64,000 bases of DNA from JANQPX01 sp039197065 (GTDB lineage Bacteria; Pseudomonadota; Alphaproteobacteria; Geminicoccales; Geminicoccaceae). The notes beneath the pieces were generated by a model. It was given only the letters and a program-made list of their open reading frames with translations. It ran no database searches and was not told where the DNA came from. Below, piece by piece: positions 7,992-17,088 of the stretch (within the stretch, counting starts at the first letter, position 1; each line of letters starts with the position of its first letter). The stretch is from positions 232,401 to 296,400 of the forward strand of contig JBCCUL010000008.1 in assembly GCA_039197065.1 (NCBI GenBank), given 5' to 3'. The position numbers were made by a program, and so were the translations under genes.

Positions 7992-8420
7992 ATGGCGACG
8001 AAAATCGAAGCGAGCGGCCAATGCCTGTGCGGCGCCGTTCGGGTCACGGCCAGGGCGTTGGACACCAGCGTCGGCGCCTGCCACTGCAGCATCTGTCGCC
8101 GCTGGGGCGGCGGTCCGTTGCTCGCCGCCAGCGCCGGCACCGAGGTTACGTTCGAAGGCGAAGACGACATCACGCGCTTCAGCTCCTCCGACTGGGCCGA
8201 ACGCGGGTTCTGCAAGAAATGCGGCACCCATCTGTTCTATCACCTGAAGGACGGCAGCGAATACATCATGGCCGCCGGCCTGTTCGGCGATGTCGACGGC
8301 TATGTCTTCGATCACCAGGTCTTCATCGACGAGCGCCCGGACTATTACCGCTTCGCCAACCAGACCAAGGACATGACGGGCGCCGAACTGTTCGCGATGT
8401 ACGCGCCCAAGGACGGATGA
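7992..8420 (+). CDS. GFA-family (CENP-V/GFA domain) zinc protein
   Basis: 142 residues with an AGGAGG directly upstream. The GFA fold's zinc ligands are all visible: 'GQCLCGAVR' (two Cys near residues 10-12), 'CHCSICRRWGG' (Cys31, Cys33, Cys36) and 'CKKCGTHLFYHL' (two Cys near 77-80). The family is named after glutathione-dependent formaldehyde-activating enzyme, but most members, including this one, have no demonstrated reaction. Three palindromic operators lie in the 160 bases upstream, so expression is probably controlled by a GntR-type repressor. It is transcribed towards the LysR gene. Confidence 0.85.
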   Translation: MATKIEASGQCLCGAVRVTARALDTSVGACHCSICRRWGGGPLLAASAGTEVTFEGEDDITRFSSSDWAERGFCKKCGTHLFYHLKDGSEYIMAAGLFGDVDGYVFDHQVFIDERPDYYRFANQTKDMTGAELFAMYAPKDG

Positions 8421-8467
8421 TCGAACGGCAAAGGGCCGGAAATCTCACCTCGTCAAGACCATGTACG

Positions 8468-9340
8468 TCAAACGCCCTCGGGCTGCAGCAAGGCGCTGAG
8501 CAGCGGGTGGGGGAAGTTTCGAGGCGCCGTGATCGCATAGAAGCTCTCGACGATATCGAGATCGAAGGGCGCTTTGTGCAGCAGGCCGCTTTCGAGCTCG
8601 TCGACGAAGACCACGGACGGCGCGATCGCCACGCCGGCCCCCGCCCGCGCCAGGAGGCGCACCATGGCCATGTCGTCGACGTCGGCCACGATGCGCACCG
8701 TCAGCCCGAGCCGCGCGACCATCGCGTCGAAGCCGGTGCGGATCGAGCTTTCCGTCGGCACGATGACAGCCTCCGCCTCCAAGAGCGCTTCGAGCGTCCG
8801 ATGCCGAAGACGGGCCTGTTGACCGTGCAGGCCGACCGGCTGCTCCGCGATCCTGTGCGCCACATAGTCGGGCGCGTGTTCGCTGCGCGGTGGGTCCGTG
8901 GTCAGCACGACGTCGAGCGACAGCGATTTCAGCTCGGCCAGCAGCCGATCCGCGTTGCCCGAGCGCAGCACGAGATCGACATCGCCGCGCGCCAGAAGCG
9001 GCTTTAGAAAACGAAGCTGGAAATTGCGCGACAGGGTGGACAGCGCGCCCACGCGAAGCGGCGTGCGCGCAGCATTGGCATGCTTGAGCGTCGCCAGCAG
9101 CTCGTTACCGGTGGCGAAGATCCGCTCGGCATATTCCATGGTGATCCGGCCCACCTCGGTCAGGGCGAGCTCGCGGCCGACCCGGTCGAACAAAGCATGG
9201 CCCAGCCGTGCCTCCAGGGACCGGATCTGAGACGACAGCGCCGACTGCGAGAGGTTGAGTTTCTCGGCCGCACGGGTGAGATGCCCCTCCTTGGCGACGG
9301 CGAGAAAATATCTGAGGTGATGGTAGTTGAGGGCCTGCAT
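8468..9340 (-). CDS. LysR-family transcriptional regulator
   Basis: 290 residues. The N-terminal winged helix-turn-helix (residues ~4-62) reads 'HHLRYFLAVAKEGHLTRAAEKLNLSQSALSSQIRSLE', the LysR signature. The co-inducer-binding domain covers ~90-290. It is divergent from the SbtA-type permease gene with 135 bases between their starts, and an AT-rich dyad of LysR type sits there. The arrangement implies that it controls that permease. In cyanobacteria SbtA is under LysR-type control, which fits, but the effector here is unknown. Confidence 0.92.
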   Translation of the reverse strand: MQALNYHHLRYFLAVAKEGHLTRAAEKLNLSQSALSSQIRSLEARLGHALFDRVGRELALTEVGRITMEYAERIFATGNELLATLKHANAARTPLRVGALSTLSRNFQLRFLKPLLARGDVDLVLRSGNADRLLAELKSLSLDVVLTTDPPRSEHAPDYVAHRIAEQPVGLHGQQARLRHRTLEALLEAEAVIVPTESSIRTGFDAMVARLGLTVRIVADVDDMAMVRLLARAGAGVAIAPSVVFVDELESGLLHKAPFDLDIVESFYAITAPRNFPHPLLSALLQPEGV

Positions 9341-9346
9341 CGTTCG

Positions 9347-9363
9347 ATTTTATAGATTAAAAT
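9347..9363. promoter_or_regulatory. LysR-type dyad (ATTTTA-N5-TAAAAT) between divergent genes
   Basis: ATTTTA (9347-9352), TAGAT, TAAAAT (9358-9363): a perfect 6-bp inverted repeat containing the T-N11-A arrangement. It starts seven bases from the LysR ATG, a typical autoregulatory position. An AT-rich tract (9365-9385) towards the permease gene may hold its promoter. Confidence 0.55.
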
Positions 9364-9475
9364 TGAGGAAAATATATATTTTTATGCACGAAAATCCATC
9401 CCCACCTCTTGGCAACGGATCAACGAGCCTCGTCCAGGAACCGATATACCGAGAGGCTTTGCTGGAGAGGCTCCC

Positions 9476-10564
9476 ATGGACATTTTTCTCGCCGACATCT
9501 TCACGACGCTGATCGAACAGCTGCAGAAACCGACTCTGTCCTTTCTGATCGGCGGCATGGTGCTGGCGGCGCTGGGCAGCAAGCTCGAGGTGCCGCAGCC
9601 CGTCTACAAATTCATCGTTCTGCTTTTGCTGCTCAAGGTCGGGCTCGGGGCCGGCATCTCGGTGCGCGAGGCCGATTTCGTGGCGCTGGCGGTTCCTGCG
9701 CTCTGCGCCGCGATCGCCGGCGTTGCGATCGTTCTGCTCGGCGCGCTCACGATCGCGCGCAAGGGCGGCGTCTCGAGGGTCGACGGCATGGCGACCGCCG
9801 GCCTTTTCGGGGCGGTGTCGGCCTCGACCCTCGCCGCCGGCATGGCCGTGCTCGACGCCGAGGGGATCGCCTATGAGGGCTTCATCGGGGCGCTCTATCC
9901 CTTCATGGACATCGCAGCCCTGGTGACCGCCATCCTGCTCGGCCGGATGAGCGCCGAGCGCAAGGCGGCAGGCGGCGTGGTCGACGGCGTCGGCGAAGGC
10001 GGCGCCGCCACCCTGTCGCTTGGCGGGACGCAGACCGGCTTCGGCGCCCCCCCGACGGTCGAGCCCAGCCTCATCCGCAAGATCCTGGTCGACACCTTCC
10101 GCAGCCCGGCGATCTCCGCCCTGGTGCTGGGCCTGGCGCTCGGCCTGTTCGCGCGGCCGGACAGCGTGTATGCAAGCTTCTACGAGCCCCTGTTCCGCGG
10201 TCTTCTCTCGATCCTCATGCTGATCATGGGCATCGAAGCCTGGTCGCGGCTATCGGCGTTGCGCAAGGTCGCGCATGCCTATGTGCTCTACGCACTGACC
10301 GCGCCGATCCTGCATGGTCTGATCGGCTTCGGCCTCGGGCTGGCGGCCCATCACCTCACCGGGTTCTCGGCGGGCGGCGTCGTGCTCCTGGCGGTCATGG
10401 CGGCGTCCAGTTCCGACATCTCAGGTCCGCCGACCATGCGCGCAGCCCTGCCCGAGGCCAATCCCTCCGCCTATATCGGCGCCTCGACCGGTCTCGGCAC
10501 CCCGGTCGCCATCCTCAGCATCCCGCTGTTCGTCGCGCTCAGCGAAGCCCTGATCGGTTTCTGA
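9476..10564 (+). CDS. SbtA-type sodium-dependent bicarbonate permease family protein
   Basis: 362 residues with about ten hydrophobic helices in two halves. The opening 'LQKPTLSFLIGGMVLAALGSKLEVP' and the segments 'GLFGAVSASTLAAG' and 'MAASSSDISGPPTMRAALPEANPSAYIGASTGLGTP' are hallmarks of the SbtA family (DUF897). Cyanobacterial SbtA is a high-affinity Na+/HCO3- symporter in the inner membrane. In heterotrophs the substrate has rarely been tested, though bicarbonate for anaplerotic carboxylation is the simplest guess. The PII-like partner SbtB is not adjacent. A GGAGAGG precedes the ATG. Confidence 0.88.
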   Translation: MDIFLADIFTTLIEQLQKPTLSFLIGGMVLAALGSKLEVPQPVYKFIVLLLLLKVGLGAGISVREADFVALAVPALCAAIAGVAIVLLGALTIARKGGVSRVDGMATAGLFGAVSASTLAAGMAVLDAEGIAYEGFIGALYPFMDIAALVTAILLGRMSAERKAAGGVVDGVGEGGAATLSLGGTQTGFGAPPTVEPSLIRKILVDTFRSPAISALVLGLALGLFARPDSVYASFYEPLFRGLLSILMLIMGIEAWSRLSALRKVAHAYVLYALTAPILHGLIGFGLGLAAHHLTGFSAGGVVLLAVMAASSSDISGPPTMRAALPEANPSAYIGASTGLGTPVAILSIPLFVALSEALIGF

Positions 10565-10576
10565 CGGGATGGAGAA

Positions 10577-10607
10577 AGGCCTGCGGGTTATCGTCCCTCG
10601 CGGGCCT
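10577..10607. terminator. bidirectional terminator-like hairpin between convergent genes
   Basis: AGGCCTGCG (10577-10585) pairs with CGCGGGCCT (10599-10607) with one wobble. It lies 12 bases after the permease stop and 32 bases beyond the methyltransferase stop. On the minus strand the stem is followed by TTTC. Confidence 0.5.
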
Positions 10608-10639
10608 GATCCCCAAGGGTATTCCAACAAAGGCTGCGT

Positions 10640-11296
10640 TCAGCCCGGCAGCTCGAACACCCAGATCTCATAGACGATCTCGGGCTCCGTCGTGGGCAGG
10701 GCCTGGAAAGGCTCGCCTTTATGGACGAGCGCGAGACGCCCTTCCCGCTCGAACTCGGCCTGGATCGCTGCATAGCCACGCTCGTTCCAGGCCTTGATCC
10801 AATTGGCGACGATGATCTTGCCGCCTGGCCTGGTGACCCTGACATATTCGTAGAGGCTTTCCGCCGGCACCTGCGATGTCGTGCCGACCGTGACGACGGC
10901 GTCGAACCCATCGTCTTCCAGACGCGTGCGCTTGCTGAGATCGGCCGCAAGCGTCTCTCGGTAAATGCCTTTCTCACGCGCGACCGAAAGCATCTCCTCG
11001 GCGAAATCGAGGCCCGTCAGATCGGAAAATCCTGCATCGCGAAGGGCCTGACCCGAAAGCCCGGTGCCGGCGCCGGCGTCGAGAATGCGCGCGTCCTTCT
11101 CCAGATGGGCCGTCGCCACCTCGGCGATCGCCAGAGGGGCAAGATAGTCTTCCACGCGCCCGATATCCTGATCATAGATCGAGGCCCAGAGATCGTAGCG
11201 ACGCTTCAGCTCGTCCTGCGTCGGCGCGCTGATCACCCAGGCTAGCCTGCCGCTGGCGTCATGCGGCAACCGTTCCCATTCCTCCGATGAGGACAT
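10640..11296 (-). CDS. class I SAM-dependent methyltransferase
   Basis: 218 residues, with GGAGGGG before the ATG. The Rossmann-fold SAM site is visible: motif I 'ILDAGAGTGLSGQAL' (~70-84), 'LTGLDFAEEML' (motif II acidic residue), and 'FDAVVTVG' (motif IV region). The N-terminal 'YDLWASIYDQDIG' is typical of small Williams-Beuren-like or UbiE-type methyltransferases. The substrate cannot be read from the sequence. It is convergent with the SbtA-type gene. Confidence 0.85.
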   Translation of the reverse strand: MSSSEEWERLPHDASGRLAWVISAPTQDELKRRYDLWASIYDQDIGRVEDYLAPLAIAEVATAHLEKDARILDAGAGTGLSGQALRDAGFSDLTGLDFAEEMLSVAREKGIYRETLAADLSKRTRLEDDGFDAVVTVGTTSQVPAESLYEYVRVTRPGGKIIVANWIKAWNERGYAAIQAEFEREGRLALVHKGEPFQALPTTEPEIVYEIWVFELPG

Positions 11297-11430
11297 GCTC
11301 TTTCCCCTCCTCCGATATCAGCCATCAGCAAGGCAAAAAAAGCGCCGGATGTGAAGTCGGTTACAGAGGCCTATCCCGAACTGTCACAGTATCGCCACGG
11401 AAACGGGGCGCAAAACTAAGGATTGTTCAC

Positions 11431-11625
11431 ATGTTCGGAACCACGATCATTTGCATGAGAAGCCTGCTCGCCAAAGCCAAGAGAGCCGAAGAGCGCGCCA
11501 CGTTCGACTTGATGACCCACAGCCGGCGGGATCAGGAGGTCTTCGATCGCCGCCGGCTTCGTCTGGCCGGAAAAAGCTGGCGGGCCTTCAACCTGACACC
11601 GGAGTTCACGTCCAGAGCCGCCTAA
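11431..11625 (+). CDS. small basic hypothetical protein
   Basis: 64 residues from an ATG with a TAAGGA about 9 bases upstream. It is rich in Arg and Lys, lacks a signal peptide or membrane helix, and ends just before the convergent 3-hydroxyisobutyrate dehydrogenase gene. The in-frame extension up to 11287 overlaps the methyltransferase start and looks non-coding. No family is recognised. Confidence 0.35.
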   Translation: MFGTTIICMRSLLAKAKRAEERATFDLMTHSRRDQEVFDRRRLRLAGKSWRAFNLTPEFTSRAA

Positions 11626-11635
11626 GCGCGCCGGA

Positions 11636-12508
11636 TCATCCGCCGCGCGTGCGACGCTCCAGCATCTCGATGATGCCGGAAAAGTCCTTGCCACGACCGC
11701 CGGCCTCGACGAATTCGCGATAGAGGTCGGCGGCATGCGCACCGAGCGGCGTCGCGGCATCGACGGCGGCGGCGGCGTCCTGGCTGAGACCGGTGTCCTT
11801 CACCATCAGCTCGGCGGCGAAACCCGGCTGAAAGTCGTTGTCCGCCGGGCTCTTGGGGCCGACGCCCGCAACGGGACAATAGGCGTTGACCGACCAGCAA
11901 TGACCGGACGACGTGGAGACCACCTCGAACAATTTCTCGGGGTCGAGGCCCAGTCTCGCGCCGAGATTGAAGGCCTCGCCGACGCCGATCATCGAGATCG
12001 CAAGCAGCATGTTGTTGCAGATCTTCGCCGCCTGCCCCGCCCCCGCATCGCCGCAATGCACCACCTTCTGTCCCATGATCTCGAAGGCAGGCGCCGCCTT
12101 CGCGAACGCCGCATCGCTGCCGCCGGCCATGAAGGTCAGCGTCCCCGCGACAGCGCCGCCGACGCCACCCGAGACCGGCGCGTCCACCGACATCAGGCCA
12201 GCCTCCGCCGCCATCCCATGGCCGGCGCGCGCGCTCTCCACATCCACCGTCGAACAATCCACCAGGCACGCGCCTGGAGGCGTAACGGGAACGATCTCCG
12301 CGTAGACTGCGCGGAGGATTTGTCCGTTCGGGAGCATGGTGATCACCAGGTCAGCCAGGGCGGCCTCCTTCGCGGACCCGGCCTTCGTCACACCGTCGAC
12401 CGCGACATCGGCGACGTCGAACCCGACGACCTCATGGCCAGCAGCCACGAGATTGGCCGCCATAGGCGCGCCCATATTGCCGAGGCCGATAAAGCCGATC
12501 CTGCTCAT
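11636..12508 (-). CDS. mmsB: 3-hydroxyisobutyrate dehydrogenase
   Basis: Oxidises 3-hydroxyisobutyrate to methylmalonate semialdehyde with NAD+ in valine breakdown. 290 residues. The N-terminal Rossmann motif is 'GFIGLGNMGAPMAANL', the substrate-binding motif 'DAPVSGGVGGAVAGTL' falls near residues 118-133, and the catalytic Lys is in 'GAGQAAKICNNML' (near 170). The tail 'GKDFSGIIEML' is typical of the true 3-HIBADH group. It is the last gene of a three-gene operon, starting 13 bases after the hydrolase stop with a GAGGAGG site. This placement makes the valine assignment much firmer than for the paralogue at 23.5 kb. Confidence 0.92.
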   Translation of the reverse strand: MSRIGFIGLGNMGAPMAANLVAAGHEVVGFDVADVAVDGVTKAGSAKEAALADLVITMLPNGQILRAVYAEIVPVTPPGACLVDCSTVDVESARAGHGMAAEAGLMSVDAPVSGGVGGAVAGTLTFMAGGSDAAFAKAAPAFEIMGQKVVHCGDAGAGQAAKICNNMLLAISMIGVGEAFNLGARLGLDPEKLFEVVSTSSGHCWSVNAYCPVAGVGPKSPADNDFQPGFAAELMVKDTGLSQDAAAAVDAATPLGAHAADLYREFVEAGGRGKDFSGIIEMLERRTRGG

Positions 12509-12521
12509 GAAAGACGCCTCC

Positions 12522-13556
12522 TCAAAAAGTCAGTTCGTTCTTACCGAGCGGCGCCAGCATCACCTCGACGTCGGCTTCGGTGACCTGCTCCAGGCCTGAC
12601 TTAGCCCATCGGGGCTCCCGATCTTTGTCGATGACGGCGGCGCGGATGCCCTCCATGAACTCGCCCTCCTCAAGCGAGCGCCACGTATAGCGATATTCCG
12701 CTGCCAGCGCCTCCTCGAGCGTCTCCATCGCACGCGCTTCCCGAATCATGCGAAAGGTACAATGCAAGGCAAGCGGGCAGGCCCTAGCCAGGGCCTGGGC
12801 AACCTTTTCGTGCCAGGCGCTGCCAACCTCGCCCTTCACCCGATCGACGATGGTTGCGAGATCGTCCGCGGCGAAGATGTCGTCGATGGTCGCGCGATTC
12901 GCCTCAAGCTCGCCCGGCAGCGGCGTATCGACAAAGTCATCGATCACCCGAACATCGGGCTCATCGATGAGCGCCTGGATGAGGTCGGGGAGCCGATCTG
13001 CGGCAACAAAAACATCGGCAAAGCCTGCATGGATCGCATCGGCCGCCCCCATCCGGGCGCCGGTGAGCCCCAAGAACTCGCCGAGACGGCCGGGGGCGCG
13101 GCTCAGCAGAAACGTGCCGCCGACATCCGGGATCAGGCCGATGGCGCATTCCGGCATGGCGATCTTCGAGCGCTCGGTGACGATCCGGTGCGAGCCATGG
13201 GCGGAAAGACCGACGCCGCCGCCCATGGTGATGCCGTCCATCAGCGCAATGTAAGGCTTCGGGTAATTGGCGATGCGCGCGTTCATCCGATACTCGTCCC
13301 GCCAGAAATCCCGGGAGAAGGCGAGATCGCCGGCCTGCGTCCGCCGGTAAAGAGCCGCGATGTCGCCGCCGGCGCAAAACGCGCGCTCGCCCTCGGCATC
13401 GATGACCACCATGGCAACGGCGTCATCCTCGGCCCAACGGCGAAGGCTTTCGTCGATCATCTGCATCATCGGCTCATTGAGCGCGTTCAGCGCGTCCGGC
13501 CTGTTCAGCGTGATACGGCCGACCCGCCCCGGGACGCGAATATCGACATCCGTCAT
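12522..13556 (-). CDS. 3-hydroxyisobutyryl-CoA hydrolase (enoyl-CoA hydratase/isomerase family)
   Basis: 344 residues, longer than ordinary enoyl-CoA hydratases and the usual length of the HIBCH group. The crotonase oxyanion-hole segments are 'FCAGGDIAALY' and 'DGITMGGGVGLSAHG', and 'MPECAIGLIPDVGGTFLLSR' carries the HIBCH-type glutamate and aspartate. The C-terminal 'EFMEGIRAAVIDKDREPRW' is also typical. It releases 3-hydroxyisobutyrate from its CoA ester, the step between the flanking enzymes of valine degradation. Its ATG overlaps the acyl-CoA dehydrogenase TGA by one base (TGATG). Confidence 0.9.
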   Translation of the reverse strand: MTDVDIRVPGRVGRITLNRPDALNALNEPMMQMIDESLRRWAEDDAVAMVVIDAEGERAFCAGGDIAALYRRTQAGDLAFSRDFWRDEYRMNARIANYPKPYIALMDGITMGGGVGLSAHGSHRIVTERSKIAMPECAIGLIPDVGGTFLLSRAPGRLGEFLGLTGARMGAADAIHAGFADVFVAADRLPDLIQALIDEPDVRVIDDFVDTPLPGELEANRATIDDIFAADDLATIVDRVKGEVGSAWHEKVAQALARACPLALHCTFRMIREARAMETLEEALAAEYRYTWRSLEEGEFMEGIRAAVIDKDREPRWAKSGLEQVTEADVEVMLAPLGKNELTF

Positions 13557-14701
13557 CAGCCGCGCTCCGCGAGCATGGCTCTAGCTATGATCACCCGCAT
13601 GATCTCGTTGGTTCCTTCCAGGATTTGATGGACGCGCAGATCGCGCACGATCTTCTCGATGCCGTAGTCCGCGAGGTAGCCGTAGCCGCCATGGAGCTGC
13701 AGCGCGTCATTGGCGACCTTGAACGCCGTGTCCGTGACGAAACGCTTGGCCATGGCGCAGAACTTGGTGGCATCGGGCGCACCCGCATCCAGCTTGGCCG
13801 CAGCCTGACGCAGGAACACCCGCGCCGCCTGCAACTCGGTCTCCATATCGGCGAGCTTGAACTGCAGGGCCTGGAACTGATCCAGCGTCCGCCCGAACGC
13901 TTTCCGCTCGCCTGTATAGGCAAGCGCCTTGTCCAGCGCCGACTGCGCAGCGCCCAGGGAGCAGGCGGCGATATTGAGACGACCGCCATCCAGCCCGGCC
14001 ATGGCGTAGGAAAAGCCCTCCCCCTCCTCGCCGAGGAGGTTGGCCGAGGGAATGCGGCAGTCGTCGAACTGCACTTCGGCCGTCGGCTGACAGCCCCAGC
14101 CCATTTTCTTCTCGCGCGCACCGAAGCCGAGGCCTTCCGTTCCCGCATCCACCAGCACAGCGGAAACCCCCTTCGGCCCCTCCCCGCCGGTGCGCGCCAT
14201 GACGATGTAGAGATCGGAAAAGCCGCCGCCGGAGATGAACGCCTTCGTCCCGGTCAGCGCATAGCCCTCATTGGTCCGATCCGCCCGCGTCCTGAGCGCC
14301 GCCGCATCCGAGCCCGAGCCTGGCTCCGTAAGGCAATAGCTCGCTATAGCCTCCATGGAGATCAACGCCGGCAGCCGCGCTGCCCGCATGGCCGCACTAC
14401 CGAAGCGGTCGATCATCCAGGCGCACATATTGTGGATCGAGACGAAGGCGGCAAAGGACGGACAGCCGGACGCCAGCCCTTCGAAGATCAGGGTCGCGTC
14501 CAGACGCGAGAGCCCTGAACCGCCTGACTCTTCCCTGACGTAGATGGCCGCCATCCCGAGATCGGCCACGGCCTGCAAGGCCGCCTTCGGCATCTGGCCC
14601 GCAGCCTCCCAATCGAGCGCATGCGGTGCGATCTGCTCGGCGGCGAAACCGCTCGCCATCTCGAAGATCGCCTGCTGCTCGTCACTGAGATCGAAGGTCA
14701 T
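13556..14701 (-). CDS. acyl-CoA dehydrogenase, probably isobutyryl-CoA dehydrogenase
   Basis: 381 residues from 'MTFDLSDEQQAIFEMA'; an in-frame start seven codons earlier is less likely. It is an FAD flavoprotein with the signatures 'CLTEPGSGSDAA' (FAD/substrate site, ~125-137) and, at the C-terminus, 'LHGGYGYLADYGIEKIVRD' and 'ILEGTNEIMR'. It oxidises short branched acyl-CoAs, passing electrons to ETF. As first gene of the operon with 3-hydroxyisobutyryl-CoA hydrolase and mmsB, isobutyryl-CoA (from valine) is the likely substrate; an enoyl-CoA hydratase for the intermediate step is not in this cluster. Confidence 0.9.
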   Translation of the reverse strand: MTFDLSDEQQAIFEMASGFAAEQIAPHALDWEAAGQMPKAALQAVADLGMAAIYVREESGGSGLSRLDATLIFEGLASGCPSFAAFVSIHNMCAWMIDRFGSAAMRAARLPALISMEAIASYCLTEPGSGSDAAALRTRADRTNEGYALTGTKAFISGGGFSDLYIVMARTGGEGPKGVSAVLVDAGTEGLGFGAREKKMGWGCQPTAEVQFDDCRIPSANLLGEEGEGFSYAMAGLDGGRLNIAACSLGAAQSALDKALAYTGERKAFGRTLDQFQALQFKLADMETELQAARVFLRQAAAKLDAGAPDATKFCAMAKRFVTDTAFKVANDALQLHGGYGYLADYGIEKIVRDLRVHQILEGTNEIMRVIIARAMLAERG

Positions 14702-14944
14702 GACCGCTGAACCCCAAAACATGCCCGCCCCTGCAGCACCGGTTGCCGGACAAGCAACGAGAGGACTCGAAGGTCATGATAGACAAAAGGACTTCGGCAG
14801 GCCAATCGGAGAGGCTCGCCGCACGCCATCGATCCTCGCCATGGCAAATGCTCGCCCTCTCGCCTGTGAAATGGTTCACAGCGACCAGGATCTCCATGAC
14901 CTAACCTCACCCTCCATCCACATCAAATCGAGTAGGACAAGGTC

Positions 14945-15715
14945 ATGGAGATTTCCTCGTTCGAGCTGATCTACAAGCCACAGTCTCCTGTGGGACCGGC
15001 GGACACCGTGCTTCAAGGCTACTTCCTGAACATAACCAATCTGGAAAATGAGGAACTATTTTACCGTCTCGATTTCGTGACCTCGTCGATCTCCGACCCC
15101 GACAGAAGCCTGTTTAACAATACGGCAGCGATCATCGACACACCTAATCAGAATAACCAGCCAGCCAATTTGGTAGGGGCGCTCACATCGTCGTCTTTTC
15201 GTCTTAGCCCAAACATAACCGTGCCGCCTGATGGAACGGCCAAAGTCGCCGTGCTGCCGAGCGATCCATTCCCGATGCCGACGAGTCCTGCCAACTTCGA
15301 AGCCCGCGGTTATGTCACCATCCGGCTACCGGCGAGGTTGGTCTTCGACCCGCCCTTCATCCGTTTCGAGCCGCAGCTCAACCGCCCAGCGCGAGTGCTG
15401 TTGACACCGCAGAATCGCGCTGCCTATCTGGATGAAAACAACGACATCAACGATCAGACTCAGGCAAGCCTGCCCACAGGCACCGGATCCGCCATCGTCG
15501 AAGTCGTGCCCGAGCGCGGCTTCTTCGTGCCGCTCGCTCAAGGCATGGCTGACCGACTTACAAGCGTCGATCTGTCAACATTACCGGATCTGACCGAAGA
15601 GAATCTGGCCATGATGCTTGCCGCGGTCTCCGCGTCGGACGTCGATCTGAAGAAGTTCAATTCGGAGCTCAAGAAAGCCGGCATCGGGATCGCCCTGGAA
15701 AAACGCAAAGTCTAA
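14945..15715 (+). CDS. hypothetical protein, predicted beta-rich
   Basis: 256 residues. The first ~165 residues alternate hydrophobic and polar residues in short strands with many Asn, Pro and Thr, suggesting a beta-sandwich. The last ~60 form helices ('LTEENLAMMLAAVSASDVDLKKFNSEL' region). There is no signal peptide and no cysteine pattern. Base composition is a little more AT-rich near the start than in the neighbouring genes. It sits alone between the valine operon and the hlyD gene. I do not recognise it. Confidence 0.55.
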   Translation: MEISSFELIYKPQSPVGPADTVLQGYFLNITNLENEELFYRLDFVTSSISDPDRSLFNNTAAIIDTPNQNNQPANLVGALTSSSFRLSPNITVPPDGTAKVAVLPSDPFPMPTSPANFEARGYVTIRLPARLVFDPPFIRFEPQLNRPARVLLTPQNRAAYLDENNDINDQTQASLPTGTGSAIVEVVPERGFFVPLAQGMADRLTSVDLSTLPDLTEENLAMMLAAVSASDVDLKKFNSELKKAGIGIALEKRKV

Positions 15716-15734
15716 GCTCAATGGGCGGGCGGTG

Positions 15735-16829
15735 CTACCGCCCACTTCCGAGCACGCTCGCCACCGCATCGCCCACAAGCTTTGAAAGGCTGGTTTCGCG
15801 CTCGGTGTCGATCTCGATGCTTGCCGTCATGCCCGCGCGCAACGGCGGCAGACCTTCCGTGGGCTCGAGTTCGATCCTGACCGGCAGGCGCTGCACCACC
15901 TTTACCCAATTGCCGCTGGCGTTTTGCGGCGGGATCAGGGCGAACTCGGCACCGGTCGCCGCACTGATGCTCGCGACCCGCCCACGCCAGCTGACGTCGG
16001 GATAGCTGTCGATGCCGATATCGACCTTCTGCCCGACGATCACATGGGTGAGCTGGGTTTCCTTCAGATTGGCCTCGATCCAGCTCTGTTCCTGATCGAC
16101 GATGGTGAAAACAGGCTCGCCCTCCTCCACCCATTCGCCGGGTTCGAGACGCAGGCGGCTGACCACGCCCGAAATCGGCGCTCGAACCTCCGTCTTCTTC
16201 AAGAGAAGAACCGCCTTTTCCCGATCGGCGACCGCTTCACGATAGGCAGGATGCAGGTCCGGCATGATCTCGGGATCGCCGCCAAGCTTGGCCAGAACCG
16301 CCCGCCGCTTTTGCTCGAGCGCGGTCACGCGCTTGCCGGACGCCACAAGCTCGAGCTCCGCCTCCTCCAGGCGGACGGCCGAGGCGATCCCCTGGCGTTC
16401 GAGAGCGCGCTGACGATCCGCCTGCTGACGAAAATAGGCGACACGCTCCTCTGCTTCGTCGATCTCCGCCTGAACCTCGTCGAACTCGGCGCGCCAGCCT
16501 TCGATCTGATGCTTCACCGACACCATGCGCGCGGCTGCCCGGTCCTTATCAAGCTCGAGCGTATCGGGGTCGATCCGAAAGAGGAGATCGCCACGCTCGA
16601 CGGTCTGGTCATCCTCGACATCGACGGCGACCACCCGGCCATCGATATCCGCGCTGATCGCAACGATACTGGCTTTCACATAGGCATTTTCGGTGCTGAC
16701 ATAGCGCCCGCTCGCCACCCACCAGGCGAGCCCCGCCAGAATGGCCGCCGCCGGCAGGACGCCGAGCAGCAGAAACCGCCGCCCGGCCCGCTGCCAACGC
16801 AACGACGCATCAGGCAAGGGTTCATTCAT
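15735..16829 (-). CDS. HlyD/EmrA-family membrane fusion protein
   Basis: 364 residues. One N-terminal transmembrane helix (~17-38) is followed by the first half of a lipoyl/barrel-sandwich domain ('STENAYVKASIVAISADIDGRV'), a coiled-coil hairpin (~95-190), the second lipoyl half ('APISGVVSRLRLEPGEWV') and a beta-barrel. This is the EmrA-type periplasmic adaptor that links an inner-membrane pump to an outer-membrane channel. No MFS pump or TolC partner is adjacent, which is unusual for this type. It is divergent from the PH-domain gene, with 259 bases between them. Confidence 0.88.
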   Translation of the reverse strand: MNEPLPDASLRWQRAGRRFLLLGVLPAAAILAGLAWWVASGRYVSTENAYVKASIVAISADIDGRVVAVDVEDDQTVERGDLLFRIDPDTLELDKDRAAARMVSVKHQIEGWRAEFDEVQAEIDEAEERVAYFRQQADRQRALERQGIASAVRLEEAELELVASGKRVTALEQKRRAVLAKLGGDPEIMPDLHPAYREAVADREKAVLLLKKTEVRAPISGVVSRLRLEPGEWVEEGEPVFTIVDQEQSWIEANLKETQLTHVIVGQKVDIGIDSYPDVSWRGRVASISAATGAEFALIPPQNASGNWVKVVQRLPVRIELEPTEGLPPLRAGMTASIEIDTERETSLSKLVGDAVASVLGSGR

Positions 16830-17088
16830 CGACGGAACGGTGCCGGCGAAGAGGTCTCGAAGAGGATCGGGTCATATCGGCAGCTGCGCTCTTTTCTCGT
16901 TTTGGCCTGCCAGAATAGAATCCTCGACGCCGAGCGCCAAGGCCGGGGTGTTCTGACCCGCATGGCATTCGGCGGCAGCGCCATGCCGATAAATTCTTTG
17001 AAAAGATGATCGCTCTCCCTGGCATCGGCGCTGGCAAAGGCCACATTTTATGGTAGAGAAACTGCGGATGACCCACTGTTGACGTGCC

